Shown: positions 52,218 through 59,912 of the stretch, one piece after another
Position numbering within the stretch: position 1 is the stretch's first letter
How the letters are laid out: each line of letters begins with the position of its first letter
NCBI RefSeq assembly: GCF_001280845.1
Contig: NZ_LGHP01000001.1
Coordinates: 306,172 to 370,171, forward strand
Length of the DNA stretch: 64,000 nt
Source: Bacillus sp. FJAT-28004
GTDB taxonomy: Bacteria > Bacillota > Bacilli > Paenibacillales > Paenibacillaceae
Direction of reading: 5' to 3'
Translations under genes and position numbers: made by a program
The notes under the pieces: model-generated
Seen by the model: only the letters and a program-made list of their open reading frames with translations
Databases searched by the model: none
Told to the model about the DNA's origin: nothing

Positions 52218-53084
52218 TTATTTTTCGTGTTCTGGCTTTTCAGCAAGCCAATCTTCCAAATTTGCTACTCTTTCAGGATGGAGATAGCTTCTTGCAAGGA
52301 AACCTGCGCCATGTGATGGCATGGGGTCTTGATCCGTTGGTTGGTATCGCAAATCTACGCTCCAGCGAACCTCATCCGATTCATTAGGTGTGGACATATG
52401 CAGACAGCGGTCATTAAAAAGAATAGCGCTTCCACACGAAACTGGTAAGACGACAGTTTTTGTTTTTCCTAACTGGCTTTCATGCAATGCCGTATATCCT
52501 GTACCTGTTTGACTTTCGTTATGCCATTCCAATAGCTTCGTGCGATGTGTTTTGGGCTTAATATGCAAACATCCGTTAACTTCGTTGGCATCGACAAGAG
52601 GAATCCAAACGGTAATGACGGGATTAGAATTGGCATCGGGCCAATAGGATTTGTCTTGGTGCCAAGGCACAGCACCAGCGGCAACCTTCGGAATTTTTGG
52701 TCTTGTGTTGTACACCGGATTTGAGAATAACTCTCCTCCAATTAAGGATTCCACAGCGTTCAAAATTTTTGGATTGCTCATCAAATGGAAGTAGCCAGGC
52801 AGCCTGTCACGCCAGCTTCTTCCGTAGTTCAGAAATTCCTCTGATGTCAAATCTGCAAATAACTCCGCCAGCCTGTATTTAAAGGGGCGATGTTCCAATT
52901 TATCGCTAATGAGTCCTGCTTGCAATAATTCATCTGCTATCATGGATACTTTGTTATTCATCGCTTCTTTGGCAGGCTCCAAATCTTGTTCTGTTAGCAG
53001 ATTTGGAAGCACAATATATCCTTGCTCATTATAAAAATCGATCTGTTCACTCGTCAGACTTCCGCTTTTACAGTCGATGTTCAT
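52218..53084 (-). CDS. Phytanoyl-CoA dioxygenase family protein
   Basis: This 288-residue Fe(II)/2-oxoglutarate oxygenase has a jelly-roll core with the facial triad visible: H142 and D144 in PWHQDKSYW, H229 in RCLHMSTP, and the 2OG-binding arginine R240 in VRWSVDLRYQP. The family hydroxylates small molecules; in bacteria the substrate is often unknown. Neighbouring sugar genes do not reveal it. It lies 139 bp downstream of an AraC-type regulator on the same strand. Confidence 0.82.
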   Translation of the reverse strand: MNIDCKSGSLTSEQIDFYNEQGYIVLPNLLTEQDLEPAKEAMNNKVSMIADELLQAGLISDKLEHRPFKYRLAELFADLTSEEFLNYGRSWRDRLPGYFHLMSNPKILNAVESLIGGELFSNPVYNTRPKIPKVAAGAVPWHQDKSYWPDANSNPVITVWIPLVDANEVNGCLHIKPKTHRTKLLEWHNESQTGTGYTALHESQLGKTKTVVLPVSCGSAILFNDRCLHMSTPNESDEVRWSVDLRYQPTDQDPMPSHGAGFLARSYLHPERVANLEDWLAEKPEHEK

Positions 53085-53223
53085 AGCATAAGCCCCCCCA
53101 TTCGTTATCGTTATTTGAACTCATAGTATCAAATAGGAGATGAAGCTGTATTTAGATATCCGTACGATTATTTATCAGTACGTCCGGCAATCTTCATTCA
53201 CTTAAAGATTAAATAACGTTTGC

Positions 53224-54102
53224 TCAAATGTGAGGAGTGCTTGGAGCAAGACTGCTTCGTTTGTAGCCGGCTGGCGTCGTTCCAGTTAATTTTTTGAATG
53301 TACGATGGAAATGTGGCAGACTCTCGAAGCCGCACTCATTAGCTATCGCGTGGATCGGTGCATCTGATGATAGGAGAAGCTCCTTTGCATGGCTAATTCG
53401 TTTGGCCGTGACATATTCGGTTAGTGTCATTCCCGTCAGAAGCTTAAAGACACGCGTGAAATGTGATGGATTCACTGCCGCTTTGGCGGTTAGCGCGGAT
53501 AAGCTGACGTCCTCAAATGGATGCTCGTCGATGGTGCGCAGCGTGAGCTTCATCCACTCTGGAGCTCCGGTGTTTTTCCGCTCTGCTGTCGGAGCGGGTA
53601 TTTGACGATTCAGCAGAAGCAGCAGCTGGAGCAGGTGAAGCACGGCGGCATGACGACGTCCCAGTTTATCGACGGTTAGCTCATCGTTGATATGAACGAG
53701 CATAGTCTCAATAAAGCTATGATCCTCAGTATCCATACAGAGCTTATGGCTTTTCCGCTTGTTTGTTTCCTCGAAGCATTGAACGAAAGTAAAGTCATCG
53801 CCTAAAGAGTCCCATTGTACGATACGTCCGTGAAAATAAATGGCGCTCACTGTCAAAGGAGCTTCTTCATCCGGTAATGCGCGATGGACGGTGTTGCCAG
53901 GCAGAAGGAATAGATCGCCGGGCTCGATCGCATAGAAAGAGCCATCAATAAAAAAAACGCCTTTTCCCGAATGGACATAGACGATTTCATGCCAATCATG
54001 AAGGTGATTAGGCAGCTCGTTATGCGAGTCCTTTACCGCACGATAGCTGAATTCGAACGGAAAAGAAGCGGCAGCATCAAATTGCTTACGAATGGGTTTC
54101 AT
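53224..54102 (-). CDS. AraC-family regulator with cupin sensor domain
   Basis: This 292-residue soluble regulator has an N-terminal cupin (about 15-115; HLHDWHEIVYVHSGKGVFFI then EPGDLFLLPGNTVHR) and a C-terminal AraC double HTH (about 185-285; ALTAKAAVNPSHFTRVFKLL and IANECGFESLPHFHRTFKK, then GTTPAGYKR). Such proteins sense sugars through the cupin. It is divergent from the UxaA/SDR/FAH operon at 54314 and upstream of the dioxygenase on its own strand, so either may be its target. A GGAGGTACC-like site precedes the ATG. Confidence 0.87.
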   Translation of the reverse strand: MKPIRKQFDAAASFPFEFSYRAVKDSHNELPNHLHDWHEIVYVHSGKGVFFIDGSFYAIEPGDLFLLPGNTVHRALPDEEAPLTVSAIYFHGRIVQWDSLGDDFTFVQCFEETNKRKSHKLCMDTEDHSFIETMLVHINDELTVDKLGRRHAAVLHLLQLLLLLNRQIPAPTAERKNTGAPEWMKLTLRTIDEHPFEDVSLSALTAKAAVNPSHFTRVFKLLTGMTLTEYVTAKRISHAKELLLSSDAPIHAIANECGFESLPHFHRTFKKLTGTTPAGYKRSSLAPSTPHI

Positions 54103-54313
54103 TTGTCGGTACCTCCTTAATCAGGATGACGAAAAATAGGATGTTTGGTACTAGTGTAAATGCTAGTTGAATAATAGTCAAAATAGGGTATGTTTAAGCG
54201 TTATCTCGCAATTTTCATATCCTAAATGCTCGATTATTATGAAGATTAACCGTTGAAAAACCTGGTAGTAAACAGATTAGTCATGAGCAAACACGAAGTG
54301 GAGGAGCTGCTGA

Positions 54314-54637
54314 ATGATACAACAAGTTACAGATGGTGTCGATGCTTTGATCATGGATGACTGTGATCATGTTGTGATGGCACTGCGTGATATTAAGTCA
54401 GGAGAAATGGTCCGCTACAGAGATGGTCAGGGGATTCATGAAATAACAGCGCTTGATGCGATTCCGTTCGGCCATAAGCTGGCGATTGAGGCGCTTAATG
54501 AAGGACAGGAAGTGCGGAAATACGGGGAGACGATCGGCCTTGCCAGTCATGCAATCATGGTGGGGCAGCATGTTCATGTTCATAATATTGAAGGAATACG
54601 CGGCAGAGGCGATAAAGCCGGAAAGGTGGCAACATGA
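54314..54637 (+). CDS. UxaA-family dehydratase, small (SAF) subunit
   Basis: This 107-residue protein matches the N-terminal SAF domain of altronate/galactarate dehydratases: LRDIKSGEMVRYRDGQGIHE, IPFGHKLAIEAL, GEVRKYGETIGLA-like middle, and HVHVHNIEGIRGRGDKAG. In many bacteria this domain is fused to the large part; here it is a separate gene. It overlaps the large-subunit start by ATGA (54634). GTGGAGGAGCTGCTGA precedes the ATG. The two products should form one enzyme that dehydrates a sugar acid to a 2-keto-3-deoxy acid. Confidence 0.85.
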   Translation: MIQQVTDGVDALIMDDCDHVVMALRDIKSGEMVRYRDGQGIHEITALDAIPFGHKLAIEALNEGQEVRKYGETIGLASHAIMVGQHVHVHNIEGIRGRGDKAGKVAT

Positions 54638-55794
54638 GTACATTTATGGGGTATGAAAGACCGAATGGAGATATTGGTATTCGCAATCATCTGCTTATCA
54701 TTCCTACGGTCATCTGTTCCAATCAGGTTTGCAACCGGATCATGCAGCTGGTGCCTGGTACTGTAGCCATTCCGCATCAGCATGGCTGCAGCCAGATCGG
54801 GGCAGACAAAGAACGTACTTTCGAGGTGCTCGCGGGGACCGGTAAAAATCCAAATGTAGGCGGGGTTATCGTCATCAGTCTGGGTTGCGAAGTCGTTGAT
54901 CCTTACGCGCTTGCAGAGGATATTCGGAAGACTGGAAAACCTGTGGAAGTGATTGATATTCAATCGGTTGGCGGCTCGGTCAAAGCGATTCAGCATGGAA
55001 CGGACATGGCAAAACGAATGATGGCGGAGCTTGAGCGTCAGCCCAAAGTACCTGTTCCGTTCTCAAAATTGAAGGTTGCCGTGAAATGCGGCGGATCTGA
55101 CGCGACTTCCGGATTGTCATCGAATCCGGCGCTCGGTGAAGCTGCGGACTCATTAATCGCAGCTGGCGGAACCATTGTCATCGGCGAGACGACAGAGATC
55201 ATCGGTGCCGAGCATGTGCTGGCACAGCGCTGTGCCACACCAGATACGGCAGATATGCTCTATCATATTGTCGGCCGTTTCGAGAGAGAAGTGGAGAGAA
55301 TGGGCGCTGACATGCGGGGCGGTAATCCGAGTCCTGGCAACATCGAGGGGGGACTCTCCACCATTGAGGAGAAATCGCTGGGATGCATTAGCAAATGCGG
55401 GAAAGCCCCAATTAAAGGAGTTATCGAATACGCTGAACGGATACCGGAGGGAGGACTTTATTTCATGGACTCGCCGGGCAACGATATCGAATGTGTATCG
55501 GGCATGGCAGCGGGAGGCGTTCATATCGTTTGCTTTACGACAGGCAGAGGAACGCCTACTGGTGCGGCCGTCGTACCCGTCATCAAAATTACAGGCAACA
55601 AAAGGATGTTCGAGCGGATGGAAGATAACATGGATGTCGACGTCAGCGGTATGTTGGATGGCATGACGAGTTTGGAAGCTGCTGGCGAACGAATTTGGCA
55701 AGAAATCATAGAGGTAGCGGATGGAAAATGGACGAAAGCGGAAACGCTGGGTCATCAGGAATTCAGTATTAACCGTATCGGACCCAGCCTATAG
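54634..55794 (+). CDS. UxaA-family dehydratase, large subunit
   Basis: This 386-residue catalytic part is typical of altronate/D-galactarate dehydratases: YERPNGDIGIRNHLLIIPTV, HQHGCSQIGADKERTF, VVISLGCEVVDP, KCGGSDATSGLSSNPALGEA, and late FMDSPGNDIECVSGMAAGGV. Conserved cysteines for the metal site are seen at the GCSQIG, LGCEVV, VKCGGSD and GCISKCG strings. It dehydrates an aldonic or uronic-type acid. With the downstream SDR and FAH genes, the substrate may be L-fuconate, L-rhamnonate or a related acid rather than altronate; this is inference. Confidence 0.85.
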   Translation: MSTFMGYERPNGDIGIRNHLLIIPTVICSNQVCNRIMQLVPGTVAIPHQHGCSQIGADKERTFEVLAGTGKNPNVGGVIVISLGCEVVDPYALAEDIRKTGKPVEVIDIQSVGGSVKAIQHGTDMAKRMMAELERQPKVPVPFSKLKVAVKCGGSDATSGLSSNPALGEAADSLIAAGGTIVIGETTEIIGAEHVLAQRCATPDTADMLYHIVGRFEREVERMGADMRGGNPSPGNIEGGLSTIEEKSLGCISKCGKAPIKGVIEYAERIPEGGLYFMDSPGNDIECVSGMAAGGVHIVCFTTGRGTPTGAAVVPVIKITGNKRMFERMEDNMDVDVSGMLDGMTSLEAAGERIWQEIIEVADGKWTKAETLGHQEFSINRIGPSL

Positions 55795-55861
55795 GAACGT
55801 TTTGTTCGACTACGCTTTAGCTTTTGGGTCATGAATTCGAACGTAGAAGGGAGATTAGGAT

Positions 55862-56635
55862 ATGAGATTAGCGGACAAGGTTGTCCTCATTACCGGTTCA
55901 GGATCGGGCATCGGCAAAAGCACGGCACTGCTTTTCGCAAGAGAAGGTGCGATCGTTATTGTCAATGATCTGGATGCGGATAAAGGCAAGGAAACAGTGG
56001 AAGAGATTAAATCCCAAGGGGGGCAAGCTTCCTTTGTACATGCAGACGTTACTGATCCGGATTCTGTCCGCTCGATGGTGAACGAAACGCTTGCAGCCCA
56101 CGGACGTATCGACGTGTTATTCAATAATGCTGGCATTAGCGGCGTAGGAGCGCTTCATGAGGTGGAGCCGGACGACTGGGATCGCGTGATTCGGGTCAAT
56201 ATTCGCGGGGTATACCTGCCTTCCAAATATGTTCTGCCGCATATGATGGAACGCGCGGGTGGAACGATTATTAATATGTCTTCCTGTATTGCAGAGATAG
56301 GTCTTGCGAATCGTGCTTCCTATGCAGCGACTAAGGGGGCGGTGCTGGCGCTCACCAAATCGATGCAGGTTGATTATGCGCAGTACAACATCCGAATTAA
56401 TGCACTTCTCCCGGGAACGATTATGACACCGTTTGTTGAAAATTATCTTCGCACCTCTTACGAAGACCCAGAGGCTGCAATCGCATCGCTAAAAACAAGG
56501 CAACTCAGCAATGAACTAGGTCGTCCTGAAGACGTAGCGAAGGCGGCACTTTTTCTTGCATCTGATGAATCGAGCTTCATGATGGGCTCACCGCTTTATA
56601 TCGATGGAGGCGTTGTGTTCGGGAAGAATGCCTGA
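55862..56635 (+). CDS. Short-chain dehydrogenase (SDR)
   Basis: This 257-residue classical SDR has the cofactor motif TGSGSGIG (11-18), the NNAG motif (88-91), and the S141/Y154/K158 catalytic set in SSCIAEIGLANRASYAATK. AAGGGAGATTAGGAT precedes the ATG. In non-phosphorylative L-fucose and L-rhamnose pathways an SDR oxidises the 2-keto-3-deoxy acid to a 2,4-diketo acid, the substrate of an FAH-family hydrolase like the next gene. That role is inferred from order. Confidence 0.85.
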   Translation: MRLADKVVLITGSGSGIGKSTALLFAREGAIVIVNDLDADKGKETVEEIKSQGGQASFVHADVTDPDSVRSMVNETLAAHGRIDVLFNNAGISGVGALHEVEPDDWDRVIRVNIRGVYLPSKYVLPHMMERAGGTIINMSSCIAEIGLANRASYAATKGAVLALTKSMQVDYAQYNIRINALLPGTIMTPFVENYLRTSYEDPEAAIASLKTRQLSNELGRPEDVAKAALFLASDESSFMMGSPLYIDGGVVFGKNA

Positions 56636-56679
56636 CCCAGCAATAGAGTGAATCATCCACATACGAGAGGAAGATAGAT

Positions 56680-57588
56680 ATGAAATTGCTTATGATTCAA
56701 AAAGAAGAAGGCGCTCATTTAGGCGTGAAATTGGCTGCGGGCGTACTCGACATCGTTGAGGCAGTGAAAATCAATGATGAGCAAAATGTACCGACAGAGG
56801 TTATGGAGGTCATCGAGGGCGGATCGGATGCGCTGTTGTCGTTAACTCGGTTCGTGGAGAAGGCTTCAGCCGCGCCAGAAACGTTTGCTGCTGCCCTATA
56901 TCACGAAGAAGAGATTACATTCGGTCCATGCGTAACCGCGCCGCGCAAAATCATTTGCATCGGACTAAACTACCGCAAGCATGCGTTCGAGACGAACGCT
57001 CCTATTCCAGCGTATCCCATTTTGTTCAACAAATTCGATAACACGATAGCCGCTCATGGAGAGGATATTCCTCTCCCGGCAAAGGTGACGTGCCAAGTCG
57101 ATTACGAGGCTGAATTGGTGATCGTCATAGGTAAGAAAACAAAGTACGTGGAGAAGGAGCAGGCGCTTGAGCATGTATTCGGATATTGCTGCGTCAATGA
57201 CTTATCCGCCAGGGACCTGCAAATGCGCACGCAGCAGTGGCTGCTAGGCAAGTCGCTGGACAAGTTCAGCCCGCTCGGCCCTTACTTGGTCACTGCGGAT
57301 GAAATTGATAATCCTAACAATCTATCCATCGGCTGCACTGTCAACGGCGAAGTGCGCCAGCAATCCAATACATCGGATATGGTTTTCAGCTGTGATGAAA
57401 TCGTGAGCTATGTCTCACAACATATGACGTTGTCGCCAGGCGACATCATTCTTACCGGAACCCCCGAAGGTGTTGTACTCGGATACCCAGAGGACAAGCG
57501 GGTATGGCTGAAGCCCGGCGATACGGTTACTATCGAAATCGAGAAGCTTGGTTCACTTACGAACCGGTTTGTGGAGGAAGTCCATTAA
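56680..57588 (+). CDS. Fumarylacetoacetate hydrolase (FAH) family protein
   Basis: This 302-residue protein has a small N-terminal domain and the FAH C-terminal beta-roll. Family strings: IICIGLNYRKHAFETN, PILFNKFDNTIAAHGEDIPL, CQVDYEAELVIVIGKKTKYV, GYCCVNDLSARDLQMRTQQW and LSPGDIILTGTPEGVVLGYP. Metal ligands are expected in the Y-E-x-E-L segment and nearby Asp. The family cleaves C-C bonds in diketo acids; after UxaA and SDR it would release pyruvate and lactate from a 2,4-diketo-3-deoxy acid. GAGAGGAAGATAGAT precedes the ATG. Confidence 0.85.
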   Translation: MKLLMIQKEEGAHLGVKLAAGVLDIVEAVKINDEQNVPTEVMEVIEGGSDALLSLTRFVEKASAAPETFAAALYHEEEITFGPCVTAPRKIICIGLNYRKHAFETNAPIPAYPILFNKFDNTIAAHGEDIPLPAKVTCQVDYEAELVIVIGKKTKYVEKEQALEHVFGYCCVNDLSARDLQMRTQQWLLGKSLDKFSPLGPYLVTADEIDNPNNLSIGCTVNGEVRQQSNTSDMVFSCDEIVSYVSQHMTLSPGDIILTGTPEGVVLGYPEDKRVWLKPGDTVTIEIEKLGSLTNRFVEEVH

Positions 57589-57631
57589 ATAGAAAGAAGC
57601 GCTTTGAGTTCCCGAGGCGTTTCGGCATGTC

Positions 57632-57669
57632 GAGAAAGCCTATGTAATAGAGGCTTTCTTTTTTTTTTT
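57632..57669 (+). terminator. Strong intrinsic terminator after FAH
   Basis: AGAAAGCCT (57633-57641) pairs with AGGCTTTCT (57651-57659) and runs into more than ten T. It separates the UxaA/SDR/FAH unit from the isomerase unit. Confidence 0.9.
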
Positions 57670-57788
57670 GCCATAGTGCGGAAATTCAATAATAGAATGA
57701 CGGATACGTGAAAGAAAGAAAGTGTTCAGTATTCTATCATAATAAATAAGAACATAATCAACCAATCGAGATGGGGGTATTTCGCCGA

Positions 57789-58658
57789 ATGACTATTGAA
57801 GCAGGTATTAATATTTTTTCCGTATACAGGGAGCTTGGTGAGGATTACTTTGGAACACTGGAAAAGGTTGCTGCTGCGGGGTATGTAAATATTGAGCTTA
57901 TCGGATTTAATATGAAGTCCTTTACAAGATATATCGATGAAATTCCTATGGAAGCGGTGAGAGATAAGTTTCGCGAGCTTGGTCTACATGCGGTAGCGGT
58001 TCATGAAGGTACGATGCCCGGTCAAGAGCTGATTTCGCATGATTGGGATTCCCTCATGAAGTATTACGCTGGTATCGAGTGCAAGCGGATCGTGCTCCCA
58101 TCTGTGTGGATCAAAGATCGTGAGGATACGCTGAGAGCTGCGGAGCAGATGAACAGCGTCGGCAAAAAACTGAAGGATGGCGGTTTTCAATTCTACCTGC
58201 ATAATCACGCTCATGAGTTTAAAACGGTCGGTGATCAAACGCTGTTCGACTTGATTTTGGAAAATACGGATCCATCCTTTGTGAAATTTGAAATTGACAT
58301 GGCATGGGTCATACGCGCAGGTATAGATCCGATTCATGTGTTAGAGAAGCTGGGCGATCGTTGTGATATCGTCCATCAGAAGGATATAAGCAAAAACCTA
58401 TCCGGTCAGCTTAATATTATGGAGGCTATGCAACTAGGCAGTGATGAGGGGCTTGAACCATTTCAGATTTATCAGAAACATATTGGCCCTGGTGACTTCG
58501 TTGATCTTGGCACGGGTGTGTTTGATTTTGCAGCAGTATATGAGCAAATCCGCGCAATGGGGCATGTCCGTTATGCGCTTGTCGAGAACGAGGGCGAGTC
58601 GGAAGACAAGTTTGGCAGCATTCGCAAAGATCTAGCCGTGCTTCAACAATATGTATAG
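57789..58658 (+). CDS. Sugar-phosphate isomerase/epimerase (xylose-isomerase-like TIM barrel)
   Basis: This 289-residue protein is an AP-endonuclease-2/xylose-isomerase-like TIM barrel. Strings include EAGINIFSVYRELGEDYFGT, LHNHAHEFKTVGDQTLFDLI, FVKFEIDMAWVIRAGIDPIH, IVHQKDISKNL and the late LVENEGESEDKFGSI. The Glu, Asp and His residues expected to bind a metal are present in these strings. ATG 57789 is preferred over an in-frame ATG at 57771 because GGGGGTA lies about 8 bp before it and homologous proteins begin here. It is paired with the oxidoreductase 21 bp downstream; such pairs often form keto-sugar interconversion modules. Confidence 0.82.
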   Translation: MTIEAGINIFSVYRELGEDYFGTLEKVAAAGYVNIELIGFNMKSFTRYIDEIPMEAVRDKFRELGLHAVAVHEGTMPGQELISHDWDSLMKYYAGIECKRIVLPSVWIKDREDTLRAAEQMNSVGKKLKDGGFQFYLHNHAHEFKTVGDQTLFDLILENTDPSFVKFEIDMAWVIRAGIDPIHVLEKLGDRCDIVHQKDISKNLSGQLNIMEAMQLGSDEGLEPFQIYQKHIGPGDFVDLGTGVFDFAAVYEQIRAMGHVRYALVENEGESEDKFGSIRKDLAVLQQYV

Positions 58659-58679
58659 CGTATAGGAGGAGGGTATTCA

Positions 58680-59783
58680 ATGAACAAAGGAAAACTTAAA
58701 ATCGGAATAATTGGCTGTGGCGGTATCGCAAACCAGAAGCATATGCCTTCATTAGCCAAGCTCACCAATATGGGTGAAATGGTTGCCTTCTGTGATGTTA
58801 TTGAAGAGAAAGCCAAGAAGGCGGCTCAGGATTTTGGAAGTGAAAATGCTAAGGTCTATGTGGATTACAAAAAGTTGCTGGAAGATGAATCGATCGATGT
58901 TGTCCATGTATTAACCCCGAATCTGCAGCATTCTTATATAACGGTTGATGCGCTTGAAGCAGGTAAACATGTCATGTGTGAGAAACCGATGGCGATCAAC
59001 TCGATCGAGGCCAAAAAAATGGTAGATGCAGCTAAGCGGACGGGTAAAAAACTGACGATAGGTTATCAGAATAGGTTTAGAAATGATTCTCAAATCTTGC
59101 ATAAAGCATGCCGCGAGGGTGATTTAGGAGATATTTATATGTCTAAAGCTCATGCGGTTCGCAGACGTGGAGTACCGACATGGGGTGTCTTTCTGGATAA
59201 AGAGCAGCAGGGCGGCGGGCCATTAATCGATTTGGGTACTCATGCACTGGATTTGGCATTATGGTTCATGGACAACTATAAGCCAAAATCTGTGACCGGT
59301 TCTGTCTATCATAAAATGGCGGATAAGTTTGAGGGCAATATGATGGGCCCATGGGATCCGCAAAGATATGATGTAGAAGACTCGGCTTTCGGATTTATTA
59401 AGATGGAGAACGGCGCTACAATTTTCTTGGAAGCGTCGTGGGTATTAAACACAACAGATGCTAAAGAAGCGATGACTACGCTTTGCGGGACAGAAGGCGG
59501 AGCAGAAATGAAAGCTAGTTCAACGTTTGGGAAAAGCGATGTCATCTTTAATAGCGCCAAACACGGACAACTTGTGGAGACAAAACCATCCTTTAGTGGA
59601 GGCATTGCTTATTTTGGTCCAGGAGCTGAAGAAGATGGTGTGAAAGAGGCGAGACAATGGCTGGAAAGCATTATTAATGATACAGAGCCTCTCGTAAAAC
59701 CAGAGCAAGCTTATGTGGTTACACAAATATTAGAGGCAATCTATACATCAGCTGAAACGGGTAAAGTCGTAGAATTCGAATAA
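58680..59783 (+). CDS. Gfo/Idh/MocA-family oxidoreductase
   Basis: This 367-residue protein has a Rossmann domain (IGIIGCGGIANQKHMPSL), EKP motif (HVMCEKPMAINSIEAKKM), and the C-terminal domain with GGGPLIDLGTHALDLALWFM. No cysteine cluster as in the 13099 protein. GGAGGAGGGTATTCA precedes the ATG. It works next to a TIM-barrel isomerase; both are likely to process a sugar released by the GH3 enzyme at 59913. NAD or NADP preference is not certain. Confidence 0.87.
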   Translation: MNKGKLKIGIIGCGGIANQKHMPSLAKLTNMGEMVAFCDVIEEKAKKAAQDFGSENAKVYVDYKKLLEDESIDVVHVLTPNLQHSYITVDALEAGKHVMCEKPMAINSIEAKKMVDAAKRTGKKLTIGYQNRFRNDSQILHKACREGDLGDIYMSKAHAVRRRGVPTWGVFLDKEQQGGGPLIDLGTHALDLALWFMDNYKPKSVTGSVYHKMADKFEGNMMGPWDPQRYDVEDSAFGFIKMENGATIFLEASWVLNTTDAKEAMTTLCGTEGGAEMKASSTFGKSDVIFNSAKHGQLVETKPSFSGGIAYFGPGAEEDGVKEARQWLESIINDTEPLVKPEQAYVVTQILEAIYTSAETGKVVEFE

Positions 59784-59815
59784 ACTTCTCGTTTAATTAG
59801 CCGTGAGAGAAGCGA

Positions 59816-59848
59816 AAAAAAGGCCTTTCCATCATTGGGAAGGTTTTT
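59816..59848 (+). terminator. Terminator between the oxidoreductase and GH3
   Basis: CCTTTCC (59824-59830) pairs with GGGAAGG (59837-59843), with one wobble, flanked by A and T runs. It can act on both strands. Confidence 0.7.
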
Positions 59849-59912
59849 CGGCTAGAGAGAGGGAATACGTTAATGTCTGAGTATGAGGATCGTCCAAGGA
59901 GGCCGTAATCAC

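Noticed and set aside
54194..54207. cre-like sequence TTTAAGCGTTATCT between the AraC gene and UxaA
   Set aside because: It differs from the consensus at two key end positions and is not palindromic enough.
55153..55755. 200-codon minus-strand frame
   Set aside because: It is antisense to the UxaA large subunit, which is well supported.
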